Of a DNA stretch of 64,000 nucleotides, positions 35,211 through 43,053 are shown in pieces. The stretch's first letter is position 1. Every line of letters starts with the position of its first letter. Under the pieces are notes generated by a model that was not told where the DNA came from, ran no database searches, and saw only the letters and a program-made list of their open reading frames with translations. The DNA is from SABI01 sp963677695 (GTDB lineage Bacteria; Spirochaetota; Spirochaetia; Sphaerochaetales; Sphaerochaetaceae). Made by a program: the position numbers and the translations under genes. The stretch is taken from NCBI GenBank assembly GCA_963677695.2, contig CAXXUJ010000001.1, forward strand, positions 1,984,001 through 2,048,000. The letters run 5' to 3'.

Positions 35211-35277
35211 AATGTATCAAGTTTGTTTCGTTATGCCCAATACTTATATTGAATGGTTGCTTATGCCTGATATGCAT
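35211..35277 (-). promoter_or_regulatory. LysR-type promoter B (CMD-cupin gene)
   Basis: On the minus strand: box ATGCATATCAGGCAT (35277-35263), 22 bp, TTGGGC (35240-35235), 18 bp, TACATT (35216-35211). Identical spacing to promoters A and C. Confidence 0.82.
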
Positions 35278-35300
35278 GATAATGCTTTCCCATATAGAAA

Positions 35301-36209
35301 TCAGAACAGGAGGTTGACGATCACTCCCATGACCCATGAGAAAACGATGACGAAGCTCAGGTACAATGCGAACCGCTTGATTCCGAGAATCACCTTGAGT
35401 GCTCCAAGATTCGTGATCTTCGTTCCCGGTCCTGCTATCATGAAAGCCGTCGCAGACCCTAGATTCATTCCACGCGCCATCCAGTCGAAAAGGAGAGGAA
35501 TCGTTCCTCCCCCGCATGCATAGAGTGGAACTCCGAGCGCTGCGGCCATAAGAACACCGAAAGCCTGATTTCTTCCGAAGAGAAGAGAGATCAGATTATC
35601 AGGTACATATCTCTGGAATGCTGCGGTGAGCAGGATGCCGAATAGAAAGTAGGGGAGCGTCGCTTTCACGTTCCTGTATACGTTCAGCAGATAGCGGATG
35701 AGAGGGTTCTTCGCGGTATCCCGGCTGCTGCAGGAGGTCAGTGCGGAAAAAGTGAAGAATTCCTTGTTTCGTGATGAATAGAACAGGTGTATGAGGACAC
35801 CTGCTAATACTCCGCCGAGCAGTGCCATGATCACACGTATGATCATGACATCAGCTCCGAGTGCTGAACTGTAGATGATAAGCTGCGGATTGAGAAGGAT
35901 GGAACTCATCATGAACGCTGCCAGCCAGTCATCCTTCATCCCTTTCTCGCTGAAGGATGCGGCTATAGGGATGGTTCCGTACATGCATAGCGGGGAGAGA
36001 ACTCCCAGGATACTTGCCGGCAGTATGCCGAGCATACCGATAGGCTTATCCTGGAGGTCACTGAACCATTTCAGGATGCTCTGTTTCGCGAACACTGAGA
36101 TAGCCGATCCGATCAGGATGCCTCCTGCCCAGTATCGGAATATCTGTTGGAAGAGCACCGTGATATAGTACCAGAGATAGACTCCCTCCCTCTGCAGAAT
36201 CTCAGTCAT
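35301..36209 (-). CDS. YraQ/UPF0718-type permease (DUF318)
   Basis: A 302-residue membrane protein with about eight helices. SPLCMYGTIPIAAS in the first half and GVPLYACGGGTIPLLFDW plus GPGTKITN in the second are the conserved signatures of the YraQ family, which includes organoarsenical permeases and others of unknown cargo. ATG 36209 overlaps the DUF362 stop by 8 bp, so the two are translationally coupled. It is the last gene of a three-gene operon behind MerR-type site 5. Cargo unknown. Confidence 0.85.
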   Translation of the reverse strand: MTEILQREGVYLWYYITVLFQQIFRYWAGGILIGSAISVFAKQSILKWFSDLQDKPIGMLGILPASILGVLSPLCMYGTIPIAASFSEKGMKDDWLAAFMMSSILLNPQLIIYSSALGADVMIIRVIMALLGGVLAGVLIHLFYSSRNKEFFTFSALTSCSSRDTAKNPLIRYLLNVYRNVKATLPYFLFGILLTAAFQRYVPDNLISLLFGRNQAFGVLMAAALGVPLYACGGGTIPLLFDWMARGMNLGSATAFMIAGPGTKITNLGALKVILGIKRFALYLSFVIVFSWVMGVIVNLLF

Positions 36210-37275
36210 CAATACTCACGAGACGGTATGCACGGCTTCCGAAGCCGATAGCCTCTGCATGCTCAAGAATATGAGTTCCATTTCTTGATTCGATTCTTGT
36301 AACGACAGAGCCTCCGTCATCAGCGGCATAGATGAGATCAACACAAGCCTGATCCAGTGCGACCGGATCAAGGGATGCAAAGATACCTATGTCGTGCATG
36401 TCAGGAGCCGCAGGGTTAGCGACACAGTCACAGTCAACTGAAATGTTATTCACCACATTGATGTAAAGGATATCATTTCCGTCATCGAGGTAGTCAGAGA
36501 TCGATTTTGCAGCCTCAGCCATCGATTCGGTAAACATATCGACCGGTGTCTGAAAGCCGATGCCGGTTCTCGATTCACCTGCTGTATGGATGAGAGATTT
36601 CCCTTCTGAAGAAGCGATACCGATAGCCATGTTCTTCAACGCGCCTCCGAAACCGCCCATCATATGACCCTTGAAGTGAGAAAGAATGATATAGAAATCG
36701 TAGTTTGCAAAGTGAGAGCCCACCTCGTTTGTCTGAAGATGGATACCGCCTTCCACGGGAATCTCCATTCCTCCATCCGCATCCATGATGTCAAATGGTG
36801 CGAGGTCGATATAGCCGTGATCTTTTGCAATCTGCATATGCAGCGCCGTGCTCGCACGTGCTCCGCCGTAGGCGGTGTTGCATTCCACGATGGTACCGTC
36901 GACATCATACACAAGATCCCTGATGAATTCCGGTTCAAGGTTGTTGCTTCCATCTCCTTCTCCAGTATGGAGTTTGACGGCGACCTTCCCTTCGGCAGAC
37001 CTTCCAAGAGCCTCATAGACAGCCATGAGTCCAGCAGAACTGATATCCTCGGTCATGTAGACGACCGGGACCTCAGACGAGTCGCTCAGGTGTTCGAGAG
37101 AAGAGAAATCAAGCCGCTCGGATTCAGGAAGAATATTGGTCGCTTGAGATTCTGGTTCTCTGACTTCACTTTCCTGGACACCTGCGGCGAACAGGAAAGA
37201 GCTCTGCATCAGAGTGAAGCATATGAGGATGACAAGTGTGATGCTCTTTTTGTGATTTTTCAGATACGTGGTCAT
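36202..37275 (-). CDS. Exported DUF362 protein
   Basis: A 357-residue protein with a cleavable signal (hydrophobic core then FAAG, near residue 28 from ATG 37275, which has AAAGGAG upstream). The mature part is closely similar to the anchored DUF362 protein at 27154-28212, sharing VAVKLHTGEG, HFKGHMMGGFGGALKN, GIASSEGKSLIHTAG and VDCDCVANPA. Both lie in operons with the MerR-type promoter. The duplicated pair, both facing outside the membrane, suggests a periplasmic role. Function of DUF362 is not established. Confidence 0.87.
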   Translation of the reverse strand: MTTYLKNHKKSITLVILICFTLMQSSFLFAAGVQESEVREPESQATNILPESERLDFSSLEHLSDSSEVPVVYMTEDISSAGLMAVYEALGRSAEGKVAVKLHTGEGDGSNNLEPEFIRDLVYDVDGTIVECNTAYGGARASTALHMQIAKDHGYIDLAPFDIMDADGGMEIPVEGGIHLQTNEVGSHFANYDFYIILSHFKGHMMGGFGGALKNMAIGIASSEGKSLIHTAGESRTGIGFQTPVDMFTESMAEAAKSISDYLDDGNDILYINVVNNISVDCDCVANPAAPDMHDIGIFASLDPVALDQACVDLIYAADDGGSVVTRIESRNGTHILEHAEAIGFGSRAYRLVSIDD

Positions 37276-37316
37276 ACATTCTCCTTTGTATAGGGTATCT
37301 ATGTGAAGCAGCGGAC

Positions 37317-37823
37317 TCACTCTGCGAGAGAGACCTCTATGTCCACTCTGCCACTCAACTGAGTGACATAATCAATATCTTCTTCATCGATACTGCCGAT
37401 GATCATGACTCCCGGCATCTTCGAGAAACGTTCCTCATTGTCCACAAGAATGGTGAACCACCCGCCGAACCATCCGATTTCCCCGATTTTCCACCGGTTC
37501 AATCCTTCTGAAGGATCTGATGCCAGTTCTTCTCTGACTGAACCGCACAGATCATCAGTCGCTCTCGAAACAGTAACGGAATAGGGGAGGAGCTGAATGA
37601 ACTCTCTTGCTGTCAGGGTGTCGTTCAGTGTTGCATGAACTTCTCTTCCATTCATCATCATGATGACCGGCGTGCCGCCTTCGGGTGCTTCTTGATCCAT
37701 TTTCTGTATCTCCTTACTCTGTGTTGTTTCCGCTGTCCCTTCAGTCCGTGTTGTACAGGAAGGCAGGGTGGACACTATGAAGAGCGTGAATAACAGAAAT
37801 AATCCTTTCTTCATGTTCATCAT
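37317..37823 (-). CDS. Cyclophilin-like lipoprotein
   Basis: From ATG 37823 (AAGGAA upstream) the 168-residue product has a lipoprotein signal with lipobox TLPSC. The mature part (VIMMMNGREVHATLNDTLTA, then LLPYSVTVSRATDD, GEIGWFGGWFTILVDNEERF) fits the cyclophilin-like beta-barrel domain seen in many flavodoxin/aldo-keto reductase clusters. No peptidyl-prolyl isomerase residues can be asserted. A longer frame to 38033 has no ribosome site. It is the first gene of the operon continuing with DUF362 and the YraQ-type permease. Confidence 0.75.
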   Translation of the reverse strand: MMNMKKGLFLLFTLFIVSTLPSCTTRTEGTAETTQSKEIQKMDQEAPEGGTPVIMMMNGREVHATLNDTLTAREFIQLLPYSVTVSRATDDLCGSVREELASDPSEGLNRWKIGEIGWFGGWFTILVDNEERFSKMPGVMIIGSIDEEDIDYVTQLSGRVDIEVSLAE

Positions 37824-37903
37824 ATGATTTTTTCCTTGTATCGTTCTTTTCATCTTGTTATGGGCTCCTTGATATGAATATGTAATAAAGCCTTTCATGT
37901 TGA

Positions 37904-37934
37904 AGGATAATGCATAGAGTTGACTCGAGGTCAA
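37904..37934 (-). promoter_or_regulatory. MerR-type promoter, site 5 (cyclophilin-like/DUF362/permease operon)
   Basis: TTGACC, 19 bp, TATCCT on the minus strand; spacer begins TCGAGTCAACTCTA, again a GAGT/ACTC dyad. Confidence 0.8.
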
Positions 37935-37960
37935 CAGTATGCACCTCTCGTTTGTTGAGA

Positions 37961-38836
37961 TTATTTGAATATCTGTATAGCTTTTTTCAGAAACTTCTCT
38001 GTTGCAGGTGAGAATACCTGATATTTCTTCCATGCCAGATAGCAGCTGACATCCAATGGGGGCTCAAAAGGTCTGAAACATAGATTGTCATGGGTGCCGG
38101 TCTCTATCAGTTTATCGAGAGAGACTGTGTATCCAAGTCCTTGCTCTGCCATGATCGCCGCATTATAGATGAGGTTATAGGTCGCGATGATATTCAGTGT
38201 ATCATAATGGGAACCGAACCACTGCATCAGACGGTTCTGCATCATCTGACGACGGGAAAGAATCAGCGGGCTGTCAGCGATGTCTTCAGCGATTACGTAC
38301 TCTTTCGCTGCAAGGGGAGAGTCGGTTCTCATGAGAAGGCCGAGCCTGTCCGTCACCGGTAGGCGTATGAATTCATACTTCTCTATATCCACCGGTTCAA
38401 TCAGCAGGATGATATCCACAAGCCCCTTATCCACACGTTCTTTCAGATCATCAGCGTTCCCGCTGTAGAAGTCGAACACCACCTCGGGATTTTCCTCACT
38501 GAATTCTTTTATGATGGGAGCTATCAGCCTCATCGCAGGAGTCTCTCCACCACCGAGATATATCGTACCGCTGATCTGCTCTTCCTTCGTCCGTATCTCA
38601 TTCTCTGTCTTGTAGGCAAGGTCGAGAAGTTCCTCCGCCCTCCGGCGCAGGAGAATGCCTTCGTTTGTCAGAGAGAATCGGGTGCCGCGGTGAAACAGAG
38701 ATACCCCCAGCTCTTCCTCGAGATTCCTGATCTGCCTCGAGAGGGTCGGTTGGGTAATGTGAAGGATATCAGCTGCCCGTGTTATGTTCTCTTCACGCGC
38801 AATTGTTAGAAAATATCTAAGTACCCGTAATTCCAT
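37961..38836 (-). CDS. LysR-family regulator, candidate controller of promoters A-C
   Basis: A 291-residue LysR protein: N-terminal winged helix (MELRVLRYFLTIAREENITR, ILHITQPTLSRQIRNLEEEL) and an effector-binding domain with the YLGGGETPAMRLIAPII start. It is the only LysR gene within the island; the other one in the window sits at 6.2 kb next to its own target. The gene begins 95 bp after the flavodoxin gene on the same strand, with no terminator between, so it may be cotranscribed with the promoter C operon and regulate itself. Confidence 0.9.
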   Translation of the reverse strand: MELRVLRYFLTIAREENITRAADILHITQPTLSRQIRNLEEELGVSLFHRGTRFSLTNEGILLRRRAEELLDLAYKTENEIRTKEEQISGTIYLGGGETPAMRLIAPIIKEFSEENPEVVFDFYSGNADDLKERVDKGLVDIILLIEPVDIEKYEFIRLPVTDRLGLLMRTDSPLAAKEYVIAEDIADSPLILSRRQMMQNRLMQWFGSHYDTLNIIATYNLIYNAAIMAEQGLGYTVSLDKLIETGTHDNLCFRPFEPPLDVSCYLAWKKYQVFSPATEKFLKKAIQIFK

Positions 38837-38930
38837 ATGTCACTATACCATCCTTGTGTTTTCTGTAAACCGCTTGCTGCCCCGTGTCCTCTGAACTATC
38901 GAGCCGGGATAGGGCAGGCCGTTCATTCTT

Positions 38931-39608
38931 TTACCTATACCCAAGGTCGCTCAGCCATGAAACTACTTCATTTCTGCTCTGACGGATTTCGGAGCGGTAT
39001 AGACCGATCTCCTCAGATACCTCTGTGGAAGACGGGAGCAGCTGTGTAAGATCACGTATCGTACGTGCCGTCCCGCTTGTTCCGTGAGCGACGAAGGGAA
39101 TGACAGTCTTATGTGAAAAATCATGCGATTCAACAAATGTTGCGACTGCCATGGGAATCGTATACCACCAGGTAGGGAATCCGAGAAACACGACCTCATA
39201 TTCATCCAGATCTGATAACGTTTCTGTGAGGCTCGGCCGTGCCTGTCTTGATTTTTCCATGTACGCCCTGTCCAGGCATTCGTCCCAGTAACAGGAATAG
39301 AGGTCATTCACCTTGATTGAATGGAGATCTCCTCCCGTGACCTGCTGAATCCATGAAGCCATCATTGCAGTGTTTCCCGGAGGCAGTACACTGGCGGTTG
39401 TCACTGCATCCGCACCCGAACCTCGTTCCATGCTGAATACGTGAGTATTCGCTTCGCGGATTGCCCGGGACCTGTCCTCTATGCGGGTGTTTTCAGCCCA
39501 TGTGAAATAAGCGATGAGAACATCGGAACCCGAGCCGGCGAAAAGAACTGCCGTCTGGATGAGACAGATGGCGAGCATCAAAATTATTCTATCTGGTCTG
39601 CGTGTCAT
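38931..39608 (-). CDS. Exported flavodoxin
   Basis: A 225-residue protein with a signal peptide (ILMLAICLIQTAVLFAGS) followed by a flavodoxin domain. The FMN phosphate loop region is AYFTWAENTRIEDRSR, and the isoalloxazine loop region is FLGFPTWWYTIPMAVATFVE. An exported flavodoxin would carry electrons outside the cytoplasmic membrane. ATG 39608 has GAAGGAG upstream; its start overlaps the end of the DUF4405 gene by 20 bp. Such flavodoxins are usually encoded beside DUF4405, CMD or cyclophilin-like genes, as here. Confidence 0.88.
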   Translation of the reverse strand: MTRRPDRIILMLAICLIQTAVLFAGSGSDVLIAYFTWAENTRIEDRSRAIREANTHVFSMERGSGADAVTTASVLPPGNTAMMASWIQQVTGGDLHSIKVNDLYSCYWDECLDRAYMEKSRQARPSLTETLSDLDEYEVVFLGFPTWWYTIPMAVATFVESHDFSHKTVIPFVAHGTSGTARTIRDLTQLLPSSTEVSEEIGLYRSEIRQSRNEVVSWLSDLGYR

Positions 39609-40290
39609 ACACACTCCTTCTTCTTCTCCTTATAAAGGAGATCAGTAGTTTTCCATAATAGGCTGCCGTTGCGAAGAACACGATCATGCTCACATATTGT
39701 GTGAAAAAAGAGATGGCAGACTGTTCAAAATCAAAAAAGACGAATTGTGTTCGGGCAAACATGTAGGAAGCAAGCTGCTGCTCAATGAAACTGTATACAC
39801 CTGCGATGGAGAACACAATCGGAATGGCGCGGAGAATCACCCTGAGGGGATATGATTGTATCTTATTTCTGTTTTCGAGAACGTATAGTATCGTGTTCCA
39901 ATGCAATCCGAGGTGGAGGGAGGAGAGGAGGAGGTACCAGTATACACTGACCATATGAATGATACGTGCACTGCTCATTCCACGCTCGATACCGAGAAAC
40001 CTGAATACCTGGGATGAGAGGATCACTGCACTGTACATAATCGATAGGCCGCAGATCAGGAGGAGCATATTGATGGTGAGGTTGATTATGCGCAGGGGAG
40101 TATAGGTTCCCTTTGTGAGATTGCCATACCATCTCCTGTTGAGAAGGGCATGAATGATCCACAGGATGAACAGAGCTGTACCGCTTATCTCGTGAACGAG
40201 ATCCCCTGTCAACATATGCCCCATAAGGACAACGAGCAGGATTGTCATTCCGACGTCCACTGTTATCCTGAGGAGCATCCTTGTTCTCAT
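39589..40290 (-). CDS. DUF4405-type membrane protein, probable redox partner of flavodoxin
   Basis: A 233-residue integral membrane protein with about six helices. HEISGTALFILWIIHALLNRRW and LHLGLHWNTI supply histidines in helices, resembling haem-ligating cytochrome-b-like DUF4405 proteins. It overlaps the exported flavodoxin, so I infer electron transfer between the membrane and the flavodoxin. AAAGGAG precedes ATG 40290. The C-terminal tail is arginine-rich, placing it in the cytoplasm. Confidence 0.78.
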   Translation of the reverse strand: MRTRMLLRITVDVGMTILLVVLMGHMLTGDLVHEISGTALFILWIIHALLNRRWYGNLTKGTYTPLRIINLTINMLLLICGLSIMYSAVILSSQVFRFLGIERGMSSARIIHMVSVYWYLLLSSLHLGLHWNTILYVLENRNKIQSYPLRVILRAIPIVFSIAGVYSFIEQQLASYMFARTQFVFFDFEQSAISFFTQYVSMIVFFATAAYYGKLLISFIRRRRRSVYDTQTR

Positions 40291-40294
40291 GTCT

Positions 40295-40660
40295 TCACTC
40301 TCCTTTCGTTGAATGAACCTTTAAATCGTGTATCAGATAATCGAGCCGGTCAATATTTCTCTGGTTCTCATGCAGCAATTCAAGCTGCTGTTGTCTCTGT
40401 GAACGGAGCATATTCACACGCTCCTGCAAAGTGCTCTCTCCCGTATGTTCCAGCTGCATGAACACCTTAATCCGTTTCAGTTCCATCCCAGCATGCCTGA
40501 GAGACATGATTCGTTTCAGGGACTGCTCATAGGTATCGGGAGAAGGAGAGGGATATCCCGGGCTGAGCGTCTCGTCAAACACCTCAGCTGATCTCAGTTC
40601 TTCCACGGTACTCTCAGACAGGGTATAGCATTCTCCAAGTTCAGTATATTTCATAGTCAT
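40295..40660 (-). CDS. Degenerate MerR-like regulator
   Basis: A 121-residue protein whose second half (QSLKRIMSLRHAGMELKRIKVFMQLEHTGESTLQERVNML) matches the end of a MerR DNA-binding domain and its coiled coil. The first helix-turn-helix and the usual TLRYYE wing are shortened to YTLSESTVEELRSAEVF. It may therefore bind DNA differently, act as a dimerisation partner of the intact MerR at 33.2 kb, or be decaying. It lies between the CMD and DUF4405 genes, 5 bp from the latter. Confidence 0.65.
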   Translation of the reverse strand: MTMKYTELGECYTLSESTVEELRSAEVFDETLSPGYPSPSPDTYEQSLKRIMSLRHAGMELKRIKVFMQLEHTGESTLQERVNMLRSQRQQQLELLHENQRNIDRLDYLIHDLKVHSTKGE

Positions 40661-40714
40661 TCACTTCCTGTGACCTATATCGCATATCCCTGCAGGGCAG
40701 GGAGACTCAATAAT

Positions 40715-41047
40715 CTATTCAGCGTCAATCCATATCTCTTTAGCCATACGGAATACAGGCCACACCTTAGGCCAGCCGACGTAGAAGGCTATGTGTGTAA
40801 GCGCTTCAGCTATTTCCACCTTTGTAATACCCATAGATTTCGCATTGGTCAGATGAAAACCGAGAGAACTGTCTGCTATGCCTGATGCAACCAATGAGGT
40901 CACTGTCAGGAGGCTTCTGTCTCTCAACGAGAGTTCCTCTGTACGTGACCATACCTGGCCGAACAGTACATCATCGTTCAGTTCCGCGAATTTGGGAGCG
41001 AATTCTCCCAGTTGATCTCTTCCTGCTGTTACTTTTGGACCTGCCAT
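40715..41047 (-). CDS. Carboxymuconolactone-decarboxylase-like small protein
   Basis: A 110-residue all-helical protein of the CMD/AhpD family (LSLRDRSLLTVTSLVASGI, ITKVEIAEALTHIAFYVGWP). The CxxC peroxidase pair of AhpD is missing, as in most gamma-CMD proteins. It is cytoplasmic. AGGAG precedes ATG 41047. It is the first gene of the operon CMD, MerR-like, DUF4405, flavodoxin (and perhaps LysR), driven by LysR-type promoter C. Reaction unknown in this context. Confidence 0.88.
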   Translation of the reverse strand: MAGPKVTAGRDQLGEFAPKFAELNDDVLFGQVWSRTEELSLRDRSLLTVTSLVASGIADSSLGFHLTNAKSMGITKVEIAEALTHIAFYVGWPKVWPVFRMAKEIWIDAE

Positions 41048-41062
41048 AGTATACTCCTCGGG

Positions 41063-41078
41063 AGTCGGCTCACCGACT
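41063..41078 (-). promoter_or_regulatory. Palindrome next to the CMD ribosome site
   Basis: AGTCGG and CCGACT form a perfect 6-bp dyad with a 4-base centre, ending four bases before the AGGAG ribosome site. It could be an mRNA hairpin or a protein-binding site. Confidence 0.45.
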
Positions 41079-41207
41079 TGATATCAGTGCCGCAGATAGA
41101 TGTCCTCTCCCATACACTACACAAGGATGAGGCGGCACCGGAAGATGAACACCACAGAAACAACATGAGATTGCATTCACTCCTGCCTGCCATATTCACC
41201 TGTCCTT

Positions 41208-41274
41208 ACTATACAGAATCTTTTACAATATGCCCAATACTAGTTTTGTATGCTTTTTAATGCTCAAAAGGCAT
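41208..41274 (-). promoter_or_regulatory. LysR-type promoter C (CMD-flavodoxin operon)
   Basis: On the minus strand: box ATGCCTTTTGAGCAT (41274-41260), 22 bp, TTGGGC (41237-41232), 18 bp, TATAGT (41213-41208). Spacing is identical to promoters A and B. Confidence 0.82.
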
Positions 41275-41308
41275 GAGTAAATTGGTATGTAATGAGGGAG
41301 TAGGGATA

Positions 41309-41824
41309 TCAGTCAAGAGAGAGGGTGACAGTTACATCGGAGTTTCCGAGAATCTTCTTCAACTCTGATGCCGTGATATCATTGATCTTCCCGATTCTTG
41401 TGAAGTTCCAGGAGTTCGGTGCATAGTACATGACAAAAGCGTTCCCCTGGTAGAGGATGAGGTCTCCGGCCTCCGTGGTGATCTGCTGATCATTCCTCGG
41501 CAGACTGTGGGGGAATCTCCCGACTTTCTCCATAGCCCCGTAATCTCTCATCTCAATGCTCAACGGCCCCTCAGAAAGCATATCCTTCAATGCTTCTGTC
41601 GTTGAATTCTCAACCAGTGCTGCGGTAAGTGTTGTCTTCCCGATCGTAAGTTTCATTGTCATCTCCTCTGTATATCCAGTGTCACTCTGACTCTCCTGCT
41701 GAACGATACCTTCGTTATCCGAAGTTTCTGCGGGAATGATGAGTCCCGCGCTTTCTCCTGAATTCATACATCCGACAGTCGAAAAGACTATGAGTATGAC
41801 AAGTATCATACATAATTGTTTCAT
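41309..41824 (-). CDS. Cyclophilin-like lipoprotein
   Basis: A 171-residue protein with a lipoprotein signal (lipobox FSTVGC) and a cyclophilin-like domain: MKLTIGKTTLTAALVENS, MRDYGAMEKVGRFP, AGDLILYQGNAFVMYY, NSWNFTRIGKI. Close to the membrane protein encoded just upstream (4-bp gap), which has the same domain. The pair is transcribed from MerR-type site 6. These domains form a small beta-barrel and accompany flavodoxin and aldo/keto reductase genes in many anaerobes; no reaction is proven. Confidence 0.85.
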   Translation of the reverse strand: MKQLCMILVILIVFSTVGCMNSGESAGLIIPAETSDNEGIVQQESQSDTGYTEEMTMKLTIGKTTLTAALVENSTTEALKDMLSEGPLSIEMRDYGAMEKVGRFPHSLPRNDQQITTEAGDLILYQGNAFVMYYAPNSWNFTRIGKINDITASELKKILGNSDVTVTLSLD

Positions 41825-41828
41825 CGTA

Positions 41829-42299
41829 TCATCTCCTTAAACGAAAGGTCATGCGAACATTACCGGTTCCCAGAATACTTCGCAGTTCCTCGCCTGTGAC
41901 ATCATTGACATGACCAAGGCGGGTGAAGTTCCACGAGTTGCTTTCATAGTACAGGACAAGGGCGCTTCCCATATACAGAATAAGATCACCGGGCTCTGTT
42001 GTGATCTGCTGGTTTTCCGTAGGGAACCGTCTCCACATCATCCCCACCTTCTCCATCGCACCGTAATCCCTCATGGAGATCGTCTTAGGACCTCGAAGCA
42101 GTAGGTGCTTGAATGCCATTGAAGGCCTCCTGTTCATCATGGTCGCTGTCAGATCATGACCGTTCACTGTGATATCAACCTGATACTCACCTTCAAGAGG
42201 GAGCCGGCCGAATCCCAGAGGAGTCATTACGAACACAGCAATAAGGAGAATGCCGATTGATATGCTAATGAATCCCATTGTTTGTACCTTCTTATTCAT
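41829..42299 (-). CDS. Membrane-anchored cyclophilin-like protein
   Basis: A 156-residue protein with an uncleaved-looking N-terminal helix (ISISIGILLIAVFVMTPLGF) followed by the same cyclophilin-like domain as its neighbour (MRDYGAMEKVGMMWRRFP, PGDLILYMGSALVLYY, NSWNFTRLGHV). The two probably arose by tandem duplication and then took different anchors, helix versus lipid. GGAG precedes ATG 42299. It is the first gene behind MerR-type site 6. Confidence 0.85.
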   Translation of the reverse strand: MNKKVQTMGFISISIGILLIAVFVMTPLGFGRLPLEGEYQVDITVNGHDLTATMMNRRPSMAFKHLLLRGPKTISMRDYGAMEKVGMMWRRFPTENQQITTEPGDLILYMGSALVLYYESNSWNFTRLGHVNDVTGEELRSILGTGNVRMTFRLRR

Positions 42300-42331
42300 T
42301 CGTTACTCCGAATATGTTTCTATCCAACTTT

Positions 42332-42362
42332 TTTTTACACTGTCGAGTTAACTCTAGGTCAA
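42332..42362 (-). promoter_or_regulatory. MerR-type promoter, site 6 (cyclophilin-like pair)
   Basis: TTGACC, 19 bp, TAAAAA on the minus strand; spacer begins TAGAGTTAACTCGA. The -10 is poor, fitting strict need for an activator. Confidence 0.75.
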
Positions 42363-42427
42363 GTAGTATGGGAAGAACACGACTGTGTTATCACTCATCA
42401 TTGATTGAATCTTCTTTCAAAAACATA

Positions 42428-42478
42428 CAGTTAAACTGAAAAGATAGACTTGACAGTTTAACTGCATATCTGTAGATT
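42428..42478 (+). promoter_or_regulatory. MarR gene promoter with two operators
   Basis: TTGACA (42450-42455), 17 bp, TAGATT (42473-42478). The palindromes CAGTTAAACTG (42428-42438) and CAGTTTAACTG (42454-42464) lie upstream of and across the -35 box, fitting autorepression by the MarR protein. Confidence 0.75.
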
Positions 42479-42485
42479 TTTTTAC

Positions 42486-42932
42486 ATGGATATTGAGACG
42501 TACACACGTGAAGATACGACTATACTCGCTGCCCGGCTACGTGCACAGCTGAGTAAAATGAAACGTAGACTGAGAGAGCAGTCGGATCCCGGGAAACTGA
42601 CATCATCTCAGACAGCAGTGATTCTTCGTCTTGAAATGGTCAGAGAGGCAACGGTTTCCGACCTGTCAAGGCTTGAAGGCATCAGACCGCAGTCAATGAG
42701 GAATACCGTTGAATCTCTAAAGAGTTCCGGCTATGTAAAGGGGCATGCAGATCCTGATGATGGGCGGAAGATATGGCTGAGCCTGACCGAAAAAGGTCAC
42801 GGACTCCTGCGTGAGGGGCGGAGTGTATGGAATGACTGGCTCACTTCTTCAATATCGATGAAACTGAATCAGGAAGAACAGATTCTCCTCAGTAAGGCTG
42901 TCACGCTGATACAACGACTCACGGAGAGTTGA
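42486..42932 (+). CDS. MarR-family regulator, probably leaderless mRNA
   Basis: A 148-residue winged-helix protein with TSSQTAVILRLEMV, VSDLSRLEGIRPQSMRNTVESL and the wing DPDDGRKIWLSLTEKG of MarR proteins. The ATG is only seven bases after the -10 box and is preceded by a T-run without any ribosome site, so the transcript probably starts at or within a base or two of the ATG. It lies upstream of an MFS gene (122 bp) that it may also control. Confidence 0.88.
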   Translation: MDIETYTREDTTILAARLRAQLSKMKRRLREQSDPGKLTSSQTAVILRLEMVREATVSDLSRLEGIRPQSMRNTVESLKSSGYVKGHADPDDGRKIWLSLTEKGHGLLREGRSVWNDWLTSSISMKLNQEEQILLSKAVTLIQRLTES

Positions 42933-43053
42933 TTATTTTGCTCGATTCATACTCGTTCACGGTGTCACTGAGAAGTAGGCGCTGGGTTGTGTATCGAGAA
43001 GGGCGAAAGATGTTCGGTAATCTTATTACATCATTCCAGAAGGACACATATTC

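Noticed and set aside
36664..37293. A 209-codon plus-strand frame opposite the exported DUF362 gene
   Set aside because: Antisense shadow of a conserved protein with a signal peptide and ribosome site.
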